A stretch of DNA of 64,000 nt from Amycolatopsis echigonensis (GCF_014174495.1 NZ_JACJHR010000024.1:49881-113880); one strand, 5' to 3'. Numbered from the stretch's first letter, positions 40,735-49,898 are shown. Notes: generated by a model not told the origin, from the sequence alone. Numbers and translations are program-made.

Positions 40735-43700
40735 TTACTCCTGCGGAACGTTGCGCAGCAACGCCCGCAGGCCTTCCGCGTCCAGCAGATCGGCCGGACG
40801 CAACGTGTGTCCATGTCGGACATAGTGGAAGGCCGCGCGCACCCGGTCCACCGGCACCTTCTTCAACGCCGCCCACGCGAGCCGGTACGCGCCGAGCTGA
40901 ATGGCCAAGGCCGGCAAGCGTTCTTCGGACGGAACGGAGCCCGTCTTCCAGTCCACGACGGTCCAGCCGCCGTCGGGATCCGCGTACACCGCATCCATCC
41001 GCCCGCGCAGAGTGATGCCTTCGACGTCCGCGGAGAACGGCACCTCTACGGCCACCGGGACCCGGTCGGACCATTCGCTGCTCTCGAAAGCTTCTTGCAG
41101 GGCTTCGAAATCCGTGTCCGGGGCCTCGCCGACGTCGGCCGCACCGGGAAGGTCGTCGATCTCCAGCAGCCGGTCGCCGGAGAACCGTTGTTCCAGCCAG
41201 GTGTGGAACGCGGTGCCACGGCGGGCGAACGTGTTGGGCGGCAACGGAAGCGGGCGGCGCAGCCGTTGAGCGAGAGCGTCCGCGTCGGACGCCAGGTCCA
41301 CCAACTGGCTCACGCTCAGCTGTGCGGGCAGTACAACCCGGTCCACAGTGGATTGTGCACGGGCGCGTTCGGCGAGGAGGACGTCGGTGTCGGCGGCCCA
41401 GCCGTCCGGGTCTTCCGGATCGATGACGTCCTCGTCGTCTTCGAAATAGTCGTCGTCGGGCAGGTAGCCTTCTTCGTCCTCCGGCTCCGGCGGCAGCGGG
41501 ATTTCGTCGTCGTCGGCCGCGGGCAGCGGCTCAGCTTCCGGCTCCGGCTCGGGTTCTTCTTCCAGGGCGGCCATTTCCGCCAGCACCAGCTCTACGCCGG
41601 CAGCCACGCCGGAACGCCGGTCGCCCAGCGGGTCCACCGGCCACTGCGCCGTCCGGGAGTCCGCGACCAGCGGGTTCTCGTCGTCCTCGGCCGGTTCGTC
41701 CGCCCAGGCGTCCACCACGCCGAGCGGCGGATCGGCCTCGTTCATCACCTCGGCGATTTCCGACAGGAAGATCGACGGCCCTTTAGCCCGCGTACTGCTT
41801 TCGTTCCACCAATGCCCGGAAACAAGCAACGCACGCTCGGAACGGGTCAGCGCGACGTAACACAGCCGACGTTCCTCGTCGGCTTCGCGCGCGACGAACC
41901 CTTCCTCGTGCAGTTCCAGCGCTTCCTGCACCTCCTTGCGGTCGTAGCCTTCCGCGATCTGCAGCTTCGGCAGATCCGCCGCATCACCGCGCAAATGCGC
42001 GGGCAGCGCAGTAGAGGTACGCAACCACGACGACGAACGACGCTTGCCGGGAAACACCTCGGCGACCAGGTGCGGGACAGCGACCACTTCCCACTCCAGC
42101 CCCTTGGCGGAGTGCACAGTGAGCACCTGCACGCGGTCCGGAACCACTTGGACCTCGCCAGGCGTGAGGCCGTCTTCCGCATGTGCCGCGGTGTTGAGGT
42201 AGTCCACAAAGGACAGCAGGGTCGCAGTCGGCGCGGTCTCCGCGTAATCGGTGACGACTTCGGCGAACGCATCCAAATGCGCGCGACCCGCTGACCCGGG
42301 ACGGGCGAGCGATTCGACGTCGAGCAGCATCGTGCGTTCGACGTCCGCCACCAATTCCGGCAGCGACTGGTCCAGCCGACGACGCAACGCGGTCAATTCC
42401 GCGCCCAGCCGGCGAATTCGCCGGTACCCCTCGGCGGAATAACGCTCGGGGGCACCGGGGTCGTCGACGGCGTCCATCAGCCCGGCCTGTTCCGCGCGTT
42501 CGACAACCAGTTCCGGTTCGTCGCCCTCCTTCGCACGCGGCTCGGGCGAGGTGAGTTCGTTGGCCCGCCGCCACAACGCCGCGACGTCCGCCGCCGCGAT
42601 CCGCCAGCGCGCGCCGGTCAGCAGCCGCGCTGCCGCGCTGCCGGCCAGCGGATCGGCGAGCACCCGCAGCGTGGACACGAGGTCGGCGACCTCCGGCTCG
42701 TCCAGCAATCCGCCCAGGCCCACGACCTCCACCGGCAGTCCGCGCATGCGCATTTCCGCCGCGATCGGCGCCATGTCAGCGCGTCGACGCACCAGCACCG
42801 CCGCGGTCGGCGGCTTGCCGGATTCCTCTTTCACCGCATGCCAACGCCGCGCCATCGCGTCGGCGACCCACTCGCGTTCCGCGCGCACGTCCGGCAGCAG
42901 CGCGACCGCGATGTCCGCCGGACCGGCACCATCGCGCGCCCGAAGCCGTTCGACGCCAAGTCCGCGCTGCCGCAACGGTTCGGAGATCGCGTTGGCCAGC
43001 TCCAGGATTTCCGGCGGATTGCGGAAACTGGTGAGCAGCCCGAATTCGTGCGCGGTTTCGAGCCTTTCCTCACCGCGGCGCGGAAAGTCCGTGGTGAACC
43101 GGGGCAGGTTCGCCGCACTCGCGCCGCGCCAGCCGTAAATCGCCTGCGCCGGGTCGCCGACCGCGGTCACCGGTATCGGCGGATGCTCAACACCGCCGAA
43201 CAACGACCGCAGCAACACTCGCTGCGCGTGCCCGGTGTCCTGGTATTCGTCCAGCAGCACGGCCCCGTACCGCTCACGCTCGCCCGCGACCACCGCCGGA
43301 TATCCGTCGGCGAGCTGCGCGGCCAGCGACATCTGGTCCGCGAAGTCGAGCGCGCCTTCCGCCCGTTTGCGCCGATGGTAATCCTCGACCAACGGCAGCA
43401 AAGCGAGCCGGAACCGTTGCGCCGCCAGCACTTCCTGCAATTTCACCGGAAGCGTCGCACGCTGGCCTTTGGCGCGGGGAGCGTTCTCGATGATCTCGCA
43501 CAGCCACTCGGAGTACTGCGCGAGCTTCTCCGTCGAAATCAGATGCTCGCCAAGTTCACCGGCCAGTGCGAGCAGCTGCGCGGTGACCGTCGGCGGCACC
43601 CGGTCGGTGTCCAGGTCATTGTCCCAGGTGGACACCACGCGATGCGCGAGCTGCCACGACGAAGTCTCCGACAGCAACCGGACGCCAGGCTGCACCGGAA

Positions 43701-44115
43701 GCCGCAAACCGTGTTCCGACAGCAACCGTCCGGCATACGCGTGATAAGTCAGGACCGTCGGCTCGCCCGCGACCACAGTGGCCCGCAACGCGCCCGACGG
43801 ATCGATCCGCTCCAGCAGCCCCGAACCGGCGAGGCGCCGCAACCGCGCCCGCACTCGCTCTCCGAGCTGACGCGCGGCCTTCCGGGTGAAGGTCAAGCCG
43901 AGCACTCGCTCCGGGCTCACGATTCCGTTGGCCACCAACCAGACCACGCGCGCGGCCATGGTTTCGGTCTTCCCCGCGCCCGCGCCCGCGACGACCAGCG
44001 ACGGCTCGACCGGCGACGCGATCACGGTTGCCTGCTCGGGCGTCGGACGGTGCAACCCCAGTGCGTCGGCGATTTCCGCGGGCCCGACGGGGTTGGCGAG
44101 CACCACCGGGCTCAC
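40735..44115 (-). CDS. adnB: AdnB helicase-nuclease subunit
   Basis: This 1126-residue subunit of the AdnAB double-strand-break resection motor joins an N-terminal UvrD-type SF1A motor with a C-terminal RecB-like nuclease. Walker A is AGAGAGKT (43-50); motif II is LLDEYQDT; motif III GDPAQAIYGWRGA; motif V LTVHSAKGLEWEVV; motif VI VALTRSERALL. The nuclease catalytic DxK is in VVDWKTG (Asp about 1055). A strongly acidic linker (about 905-965, runs such as EEEPEPEPEAEP and DDDYFEDDED) separates the two. It overlaps adnA by 4 nt; AdnB is the main motor in the mycobacterial complex. Confidence 0.93.
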   Translation of the reverse strand: MSPVVLANPVGPAEIADALGLHRPTPEQATVIASPVEPSLVVAGAGAGKTETMAARVVWLVANGIVSPERVLGLTFTRKAARQLGERVRARLRRLAGSGLLERIDPSGALRATVVAGEPTVLTYHAYAGRLLSEHGLRLPVQPGVRLLSETSSWQLAHRVVSTWDNDLDTDRVPPTVTAQLLALAGELGEHLISTEKLAQYSEWLCEIIENAPRAKGQRATLPVKLQEVLAAQRFRLALLPLVEDYHRRKRAEGALDFADQMSLAAQLADGYPAVVAGERERYGAVLLDEYQDTGHAQRVLLRSLFGGVEHPPIPVTAVGDPAQAIYGWRGASAANLPRFTTDFPRRGEERLETAHEFGLLTSFRNPPEILELANAISEPLRQRGLGVERLRARDGAGPADIAVALLPDVRAEREWVADAMARRWHAVKEESGKPPTAAVLVRRRADMAPIAAEMRMRGLPVEVVGLGGLLDEPEVADLVSTLRVLADPLAGSAAARLLTGARWRIAAADVAALWRRANELTSPEPRAKEGDEPELVVERAEQAGLMDAVDDPGAPERYSAEGYRRIRRLGAELTALRRRLDQSLPELVADVERTMLLDVESLARPGSAGRAHLDAFAEVVTDYAETAPTATLLSFVDYLNTAAHAEDGLTPGEVQVVPDRVQVLTVHSAKGLEWEVVAVPHLVAEVFPGKRRSSSWLRTSTALPAHLRGDAADLPKLQIAEGYDRKEVQEALELHEEGFVAREADEERRLCYVALTRSERALLVSGHWWNESSTRAKGPSIFLSEIAEVMNEADPPLGVVDAWADEPAEDDENPLVADSRTAQWPVDPLGDRRSGVAAGVELVLAEMAALEEEPEPEPEAEPLPAADDDEIPLPPEPEDEEGYLPDDDYFEDDEDVIDPEDPDGWAADTDVLLAERARAQSTVDRVVLPAQLSVSQLVDLASDADALAQRLRRPLPLPPNTFARRGTAFHTWLEQRFSGDRLLEIDDLPGAADVGEAPDTDFEALQEAFESSEWSDRVPVAVEVPFSADVEGITLRGRMDAVYADPDGGWTVVDWKTGSVPSEERLPALAIQLGAYRLAWAALKKVPVDRVRAAFHYVRHGHTLRPADLLDAEGLRALLRNVPQE

Positions 44116-47100
44116 GGTCCGGTCACCTGACGGCCCTCCGGGCGCAACGGGCAGCAACCGCGCGCCGGGCACCGGTCGCAGTCGGCGTTCTCGTGCGCCT
44201 GGTAGTCCGGACCGACCGCGGCGGCAGCGGCCGACCGCACGAGTTCCAGCCACTCGCGCCCGCTGTCCTCGTCCATCGGCGGCTGGTCCCGTTGCGTGGC
44301 ACCGGTTTTGTTGTTCCCCTTCGCGACATACACGAGCTTCGCGCCGCCGGGCGTGTTCTTGCCCTCGACCGCGCCCAGCAGCACCGCCAGCTGGTACGCC
44401 GCGAGCTGCGGATGCTTCTCCGCGTCCGCACCGGACACCGGGACCTTGCCGGTCTTGATGTCCACGATCACCGGGCGGCCGTCCTTGTCCATCTCGACCC
44501 GGTCGACGCGTCCGCGCAGCAGCACGCGCACCTCTTCGTCGCCCATCGGCAACTCGACCTCGATGTCCTGCTCGACCCCGGCCTCAATCAGCTCGCGCCG
44601 CGACATTTCCAGCCACGACACGAAGTTGCGCAGCATTTGCTCCACCCGCGACCGCTCGCGCCGGGAAAACCACGGCGCGCCAGCGTCCACGCGCACCCAC
44701 GCCTCGTCCAGCGCGGCCTGAATCTGCTCCTCAGTGCTGCCGCCCGCGATCGCCTGCGCCAAACCGTGCACGAGAGTTCCGGTAACCGCCGCCAGCTGTG
44801 CCGGATCGCTGCCGCCGTGTCGTTCGATCAGCCAGCGCAGCGGGCACTTCACCAGAATTTCCACAGTGGACGGAGAGATCCGCATCAGGTCGCCAGGCCC
44901 GTGCACGGGGTCCTCGGTGGACGCATCCATCAATCCGTACCAGGTGCCCGGATGCGCCCCTGGAACCCCAGCGGCAGCCAGCCGGGCGAGTTGTTTCGCC
45001 GCCCGCTTCCGGCGTTCTGGATCCGCCTTGTCGTCGCACACGACCTCGCGCAACTCGCCGACCAGTTCGGCCAGCACGAGCGACCGGCCCGGCGGTTTCA
45101 TCCGGGAATCGAGCATGCCGTCGTCGGCGCCGTTCTCCTCCAGGTCGTCGAGGAAACGGGACGGCTGCTCGTCTTCTCCGGCCACCGCGGTCACCAGCAG
45201 CGTCCGGCGCGCCCGGCTCGCCGCTAGATAGAACAGCCGCCGCTCCTCGGCGAGAATCGGTGCGATGGCGGACACCTTGTCGTGTTCGTCCACTCCGGAC
45301 AGCAGATCGACCAGTCGCTCGACGCCCAGCAACGAGCCACGCAGCCGCAGGTCCGGCCACGCACCCTCCTGCACCCCCGCGACCGCGACCACTGTCCACT
45401 CGCGACCCGCCGACGCGTGCGCGGTGAGCAGCGAAACCCCTTCGCCCGGGATAGCCGACGGAGCGAGCGTATCGCCCGCGATGTTCTGCGACGACAGGTA
45501 ATCCGCGAACGCCGCGACACTCGCCTTGGGCAACCGGTCGACGTACCGTCCTGCCGCATCGAACAACGCCACCACAGCGTCCAGGTCACGGTCAGCCTGC
45601 GCGCCGAGCGAGCCGCCGCGATCCACCAACCGCAGCAACCGTTCCTGCAGCCCACTCGCCTGCCACAGCTCCCATAGCACCTGCTCGACGCCTTCACCGC
45701 GGCTCACCGCTTGGTGCGTAACACTCAGCAGCTTCCCGACCCGACGAACCGGCAGCGCCTCGTTGTCAGCCAGACCGACGAGAATGTCCCCGCCGCGCAA
45801 CGCTTCCACCAGCAGTTCGTCGCTCGACCGCTGCCCGCCGCCAGCCAGCTCCAGCCGACGGAGACCGCGCCGCAACCGACGCAACGCCAACGGATCAGCC
45901 CCGCCGAGCGACGACGACAGCAACATTTCCGCGATATCGACGTCCAGCAGTTCCGGCTCCGCCGCGATCCGCAACACCGCCAGCAACGGCCGTACCGCGG
46001 AGTGTTTCGCCAACGGCAATTCCTCGGTAGCCGAGCCGATCGGCACCCCGGCCGCACGCAAGGCGCGTTGCAGCACAAGGAAAGTCCGCGCCGGAGACCG
46101 CACCAGCACCGCCATCTCCGACCAGGGCACCCCGTCCACGAGATGCGCCCGGCGAAGCTGGTCGGCGATCCAGCTGGCCTCCGCCGCTGGAGTCGGCATC
46201 AGCCGCACCCGCACTTTGCCGCCGCGTTTTCCCTGCGGCGTAACCAACTTCCGATGCGGGGACGCACCAGGCAAGGTCGCGCCGAGCTTCGCGACCGCCG
46301 CCCGGACCGTCGGAGCGAGCCGGTGCGACGTGGTCAGCATGACCGTCCGGTCGCCGTCGTTGTCGGAATCGGCGAACAGCTTCGGGTCCGCACCGCGGAA
46401 GGAAAACACCGACTGATCCGGATCGCCGGCCACCACGAATTCCTCCGCGGTGTGCCCGATCGTGCGGATCAACTGGACCTGCAACGGATCCAGGTGGTGC
46501 GCGTCGTCCACGAACAAATGCCGGACCCGGCCTCGCTCGCGTTCGCGCAGTTCCTCGTCGTCCTCCAGCGCGAGCAACGCCGACGTCACCAGCTCCGCGG
46601 CGTCGAGCGCGGGCGCGGCGGGCAGGCCGAGCGCGTTGCCGCCCGCCCCCTGCAGCTGGGTGACCTCCTCGTACTGCGCCCAGAACTGCCCCGCGGCGAC
46701 CCATTCCTCGCGGTCCTGGCGACGTCCGAGTTCGGTCAGGTCCTCCGGCCCGAGCCCGCGCTCGGCGGCCCGCATCAGCAGGTCGCGCAGCTCCTCGGCG
46801 AACCCGGGCACGGTCAGCGCCGGACGCAACTGCTCCGGCCACCCGGTCGCGCCCTCCTCCAGGTCGCCCTCCAGCAGCTCGCGCACGACGACGTCCTGCT
46901 CGGCTCCGGCCAGCAACCGCGGCGGCGGCAGCTCCTCGGCGCGAGCTTCGAGGCGCAGCAAGGAAAACGCGTACGAATGCACTGTGCGCACCAGCGGTTC
47001 ACTCACCGTGCGCGGCAGCGGAGACCCCTGATCCGGGTCCGACATGAGCCGCCGCGTGAGGTCGGCCCGCAGCGCGTCCGCCGCCCGACGGGACGTCGTG

Positions 47101-47324
47101 AGCAGCAGCACGCTCTCCGGATCCGCCCCCTCCGCGATCCGGCGCGCGGCGGCGGTGGCGAGCAGCGCCGTCTTGCCGGTGCCCGGCCCGCCGAGCACCC
47201 GGCGGAATCCGGAGGGAGCCGACAGCAGCCGGCGAGCGTCCTCGTCCCAGGTGAACGAGGGTGCGGCGGGGACCGGCGGGCGCACCAGCCGCGCCTGCCC
47301 GTTTCCCGCTCTCCGCACGTGCAC
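44112..47324 (-). CDS. adnA: AdnA helicase-nuclease subunit
   Basis: This 1070-residue partner of AdnB has its own UvrD-type motor (Walker A GGPGTGKT, 45-52; FVDDAHHLDPLQ as motif II; GDPDQSVFSFRGA) and a C-terminal RecB-like nuclease (IVDIKTGK, where Asp and Lys act) with an iron-sulfur cysteine set: VKCPLRW upstream and CDRCPARGCC at the very end. In mycobacterial AdnAB this subunit nicks one strand during resection. The motif II sequence FVDDAHH differs from the usual DEYQD and may be a weaker motor. The start is uncertain: GTG codons at 47322-47324 or 47316-47318 both fit. Confidence 0.9.
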   Translation of the reverse strand: MHVRRAGNGQARLVRPPVPAAPSFTWDEDARRLLSAPSGFRRVLGGPGTGKTALLATAAARRIAEGADPESVLLLTTSRRAADALRADLTRRLMSDPDQGSPLPRTVSEPLVRTVHSYAFSLLRLEARAEELPPPRLLAGAEQDVVVRELLEGDLEEGATGWPEQLRPALTVPGFAEELRDLLMRAAERGLGPEDLTELGRRQDREEWVAAGQFWAQYEEVTQLQGAGGNALGLPAAPALDAAELVTSALLALEDDEELRERERGRVRHLFVDDAHHLDPLQVQLIRTIGHTAEEFVVAGDPDQSVFSFRGADPKLFADSDNDGDRTVMLTTSHRLAPTVRAAVAKLGATLPGASPHRKLVTPQGKRGGKVRVRLMPTPAAEASWIADQLRRAHLVDGVPWSEMAVLVRSPARTFLVLQRALRAAGVPIGSATEELPLAKHSAVRPLLAVLRIAAEPELLDVDIAEMLLSSSLGGADPLALRRLRRGLRRLELAGGGQRSSDELLVEALRGGDILVGLADNEALPVRRVGKLLSVTHQAVSRGEGVEQVLWELWQASGLQERLLRLVDRGGSLGAQADRDLDAVVALFDAAGRYVDRLPKASVAAFADYLSSQNIAGDTLAPSAIPGEGVSLLTAHASAGREWTVVAVAGVQEGAWPDLRLRGSLLGVERLVDLLSGVDEHDKVSAIAPILAEERRLFYLAASRARRTLLVTAVAGEDEQPSRFLDDLEENGADDGMLDSRMKPPGRSLVLAELVGELREVVCDDKADPERRKRAAKQLARLAAAGVPGAHPGTWYGLMDASTEDPVHGPGDLMRISPSTVEILVKCPLRWLIERHGGSDPAQLAAVTGTLVHGLAQAIAGGSTEEQIQAALDEAWVRVDAGAPWFSRRERSRVEQMLRNFVSWLEMSRRELIEAGVEQDIEVELPMGDEEVRVLLRGRVDRVEMDKDGRPVIVDIKTGKVPVSGADAEKHPQLAAYQLAVLLGAVEGKNTPGGAKLVYVAKGNNKTGATQRDQPPMDEDSGREWLELVRSAAAAAVGPDYQAHENADCDRCPARGCCPLRPEGRQVTGP

Positions 47325-47401
47325 ATCAGCGATGGAACCATGCCCGCTCACCCGGGTGGCGCACCGGCACACCCCTCGGCGGGACTATCCTCGGCTGGGT
47401 C

Positions 47402-47731
47402 ATGAACGACGAACTGCACGAGCGGATACGCGCAGTCATCGCCGACGTACCCGCGGGGACAGTCGCGACGTACGGCGACGTCGCAGCGCTCTCCGGTGCT
47501 CCCTCTCCGCGCATGGTCGGCCGCGCCCTCGCCGAGGACGGCCACGACCTGCCCTGGCACCGCATCCTCCGCGCGAACGGGACTCCCGCGCCGCATTTGC
47601 TGCACGAACAGCTCGAGCGGTTGCGCGCCGAGGGCGTGCTGGCGGACGGCCAGAAGGTGGACCTGCGGAAGTACCGCTGGCGTCCGGACGGGGACGAGCC
47701 GAGCGAGGACGAGCCGCCCGGCTTGTTCTAG
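47402..47731 (+). CDS. Alkyltransferase-like protein (ATL)
   Basis: This 109-residue protein has the MGMT C-terminal fold with GTVATYGDVAAL, the helix-turn-helix PRMVGRALAED and DLPWHRILRANG. The alkyl-acceptor Cys of PCHR is replaced by Trp (PWHR), as in ATL proteins that bind O6-alkylguanine and hand the lesion to nucleotide excision repair. It diverges from adnA, matching the mycobacterial Rv3204-AdnAB order, which suggests a shared repair role. A TATCCT -10-like hexamer is at 47386-47391. Confidence 0.9.
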   Translation: MNDELHERIRAVIADVPAGTVATYGDVAALSGAPSPRMVGRALAEDGHDLPWHRILRANGTPAPHLLHEQLERLRAEGVLADGQKVDLRKYRWRPDGDEPSEDEPPGLF

Positions 47732-47820
47732 CGCTCCCGGACGGCCGTTCCCGGACAACCGCCCTCACCCGGCGGCTTACGGGCGCGCTGACGCTTACGA
47801 GAGCCCCTGCGAGGCATCCG

Positions 47821-47935
47821 CCCCAATGCCACATTCGGTGCGCCCAATCCACCCAACAGAGCACTCGGTGCGTCTAGCGCACCTCGTGGCATCCGGTGTC
47901 CCAGCGCACCCCAGGTGGCACTCGGCGCGAATCGG
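47821..47935. repeat. Dispersed about 30-bp repeat cluster, locus B
   Basis: Four consecutive degenerate units of 27-31 bp lie at 47821-47851, 47852-47881, 47882-47908 and 47909-47935. A rough consensus is CCCCAATGTGGCATTCGGTG followed by CGTCTAGCGCA. The core GCCACATTCGGTGCGC (47828-47843) is identical to locus A. There are no unique spacers of the CRISPR kind. The remaining intergenic bases 47732-47820 and 47936-48141 show nothing else I can assign. Confidence 0.75.
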
Positions 47936-48141
47936 CTTCGACTCGCCGCAAAAAGAGCCGCTCAGGCCGCAGGCTGGCAGCCGAGCCCTCGCCCCATTCA
48001 CGCGAGACGCCGCGACGATCAGGCTCGGAATTCGAGCGGCACCGCTCCGGGCAAGGCCAGCTCGCCGCCGCCGAAAGCCGGTCCTGCTGGGAAAAGCGTG
48101 GCGTCCGCCATCCTCTCCAGGCGTAGCCCGGCGCGACCATT

Positions 48142-48160
48142 TTAGGTTAGCCTCACCTCA
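48142..48160 (+). promoter_or_regulatory. Iron box (IdeR/DmdR operator) with embedded -10
   Basis: TTAGGTTAGCCTCACCTCA (48142-48160) matches the actinobacterial iron-box palindrome TTAGGTTAGSCTMACCTAA in all but one outer position. TAGCCT (48148-48153) lies six bases before the ATG and looks like the -10, so Fe-loaded IdeR/DmdR1 would cover the polymerase site. Confidence 0.87.
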
Positions 48161-48981
48161 TGAGCGTCCTGACTTACCACCACGGCAGGGTCACCGCGGT
48201 CCGGCGGATCACCCCGCACATGGCCCGGGTCACCTTCGCCTGCCCGGGGCTCGCGGCGGCGGGCCCGGTGGCGCCGGACGCGTACGTGAAGGTGTTCTTC
48301 CCGCTCCCCGGCGACGAGGAGCCGCAGCTTCCGCCTACCGAGACGGGGGATGACGACGTCCTGTCCTGGTATCGCCGGTACCTCGCGATGCCCGACGACG
48401 TCCGGCCGCCGATGCGGACGTACACGGTGCGCGCCGCGCGTCCGGAGAGCGGCGAGGTGGACGTCGACTTCGTGTTGCACGAGGAGAGCGGCGGCCCGGC
48501 GTCGACGTGGGCCGGGCAGGCGGAGGTCGGCGACCGGGTGGCGTTCCTCGGGCCCCACGGCCTGTACGACGTGCCGGACGGGACGACATGGCAGCTGCTG
48601 GTCGGCGACGAAACGGCGTTGCCGGCGATCGGCGGCATCCTCGAGAGGCTGCCGCAGTCGGCGCGCGCGTCGGTGTACGTCGAGATTCCGGACCACGCGG
48701 AGCGACAGACCTTCGAGACCAACGGTGCGGTCGAGGTGCACTGGGTGGTCCGCGGTGCGCGTACGCACGGCGAAGCGCTCGTGGACGCCGTACGCGCGGC
48801 TGAGCTGCCCAGCGGCACGCCGTACGCATGGGTTTCCGGCGAAGCAGGCGTCGTGAAGCTCGTTCGGCGCCACCTTGTCCGCGAGCGCGGCTTCGACAAG
48901 ACAGCCATCTGCTTCACCGGGTACTGGCGGCAAGGACTCAGCGAAGAAGCCGCGGGACGACAGCAGGCCGAAGCGTCCTAA
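48160..48981 (+). CDS. Siderophore-interacting FAD protein
   Basis: This 273-residue SIP/ViuB-like NAD(P)H-dependent ferric-siderophore reductase has the FAD-binding domain with RRITPHMARVTFA near the start, MRTYTVRAARPES (the flavin contact, about residues 86-98), AGQAEVGDRVAFLGPHG and the NAD-binding domain with LLVGDETALPAIGGI and FTGYWRQG at the end. It releases iron from imported siderophores by reduction. The iron box overlapping the start indicates repression by iron. Its stop shares bases with the convergent uroporphyrinogen-synthase-like gene. Confidence 0.93.
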   Translation: MSVLTYHHGRVTAVRRITPHMARVTFACPGLAAAGPVAPDAYVKVFFPLPGDEEPQLPPTETGDDDVLSWYRRYLAMPDDVRPPMRTYTVRAARPESGEVDVDFVLHEESGGPASTWAGQAEVGDRVAFLGPHGLYDVPDGTTWQLLVGDETALPAIGGILERLPQSARASVYVEIPDHAERQTFETNGAVEVHWVVRGARTHGEALVDAVRAAELPSGTPYAWVSGEAGVVKLVRRHLVRERGFDKTAICFTGYWRQGLSEEAAGRQQAEAS

Positions 48982-49784
48982 CTGAGCTTCGCGACCACCA
49001 GCTTCACTAGCGCGCCTAGCCGCTGACGCTCCGGCTGCAGCGTGCTGATTCCCGCTGTCTCCAACGGTGCCGCGGTCACCGGACCAACGCACGCGCAGAC
49101 GACCGTGCCGCTGCGCAAGGTCTCGCGCAGCTCTGCGCCACGACCGGATTCGTCGGCGAGCGCCAGGAAGTTCGTCGCGGCCGGGGCGCTGGTGAACACC
49201 AACGCGACCAGTTCGCCGGCCAAAACTTCACGGATCAACGAGAACACCGGTTCCGGATCCGGCGGCGTATGCCAGCGGTAGGGCTGCACGGCGAGCACCG
49301 ACGCCCCGGACACAGCGAGCGGATCGGTGAACTCCGGCAGCGGTGAGCCGTGCAGTTGCACCGCCACGCGCGCGCTCTCGACACCGGCTTCGGTGAGCGC
49401 GCCGAACAGCTCGTCGTTGGTTTCGCCGGGCGCGGAGTACTCCTCGCGCAGGCCGACGCCCCGCACCGCGCCGACCGCTTTCGGACCGCGCGCGAAAATG
49501 CGCGACCCGGCCAGGGCGTCCAGCAGTGCGTCGCGAAGGCCCCAGCCTTCGGCGGCGTCGAGCCAGCCGCGGAACCCGGCTCCGGTGGTGACCGCGGTGA
49601 GGTCGATCGGCGCGGCGAGCACGGCTTCCGTGCCGCGGCGCAGTTCCGGATCGTCGGCCAGCGGGACGATCGTGATCGTCGGCGCGTGCCGCACTTCCGC
49701 GCCGTGCCGGAGCAGTGCGCCGATCAGGTCGTCCGCGCGCCGCTCGGCCGTGACGCCGATCCGCACGCCGTCCAGCTCACCCAT
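48978..49784 (-). CDS. Uroporphyrinogen-III-synthase-like protein, no DNA-binding domain
   Basis: This 268-residue protein has the HemD fold: GVTAERRADDLIGALL, TTGAGFRGWLDAAEGWG, VAVQLHGSPLPEF and FTSAPAATNFLAL. These motifs are nearly the same as in the NnaR N-terminal half encoded at 54.0-55.2 kb (GITAARRAEELGALL, TTGIGFRGWIEAAEGWG, IAVQLHGEPLPYF), more than to a housekeeping HemD. It lacks a C-terminal winged helix. It may be a synthase or a regulatory partner. It is downstream of the WYL regulator on the same strand. The ATG copy is one of two near-identical start regions 97 bp apart. Confidence 0.75.
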   Translation of the reverse strand: MGELDGVRIGVTAERRADDLIGALLRHGAEVRHAPTITIVPLADDPELRRGTEAVLAAPIDLTAVTTGAGFRGWLDAAEGWGLRDALLDALAGSRIFARGPKAVGAVRGVGLREEYSAPGETNDELFGALTEAGVESARVAVQLHGSPLPEFTDPLAVSGASVLAVQPYRWHTPPDPEPVFSLIREVLAGELVALVFTSAPAATNFLALADESGRGAELRETLRSGTVVCACVGPVTAAPLETAGISTLQPERQRLGALVKLVVAKLS

Positions 49785-49898
49785 TCGCCTGCCTCATCTC
49801 CTGCGAAAATTCGCCCGCCGGCGAGCAGAAACCCTGCCCCGGCATCGGTCAACTCGTCCGCACGCCGTCCCGCTCACTCATACGCCTGCCCCATCTCC
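49761..49898. repeat. Duplicated 41-bp gene-start segment
   Basis: The segment 49761-49801 (start of the HemD-like gene and its leader) recurs at 49858-49898 with 37 of 41 identical bases. The second copy carries the 3' end of the WYL regulator and, on the minus strand, an ATG frame of 10 codons that reads MSERDGVRTS, like the true N-terminus MGELDGVRIG. Confidence 0.8.

Noticed and set aside
47821..47935. CRISPR-like array
   Set aside because: The units are directly contiguous and degenerate, with no unique spacers and no cas genes nearby.
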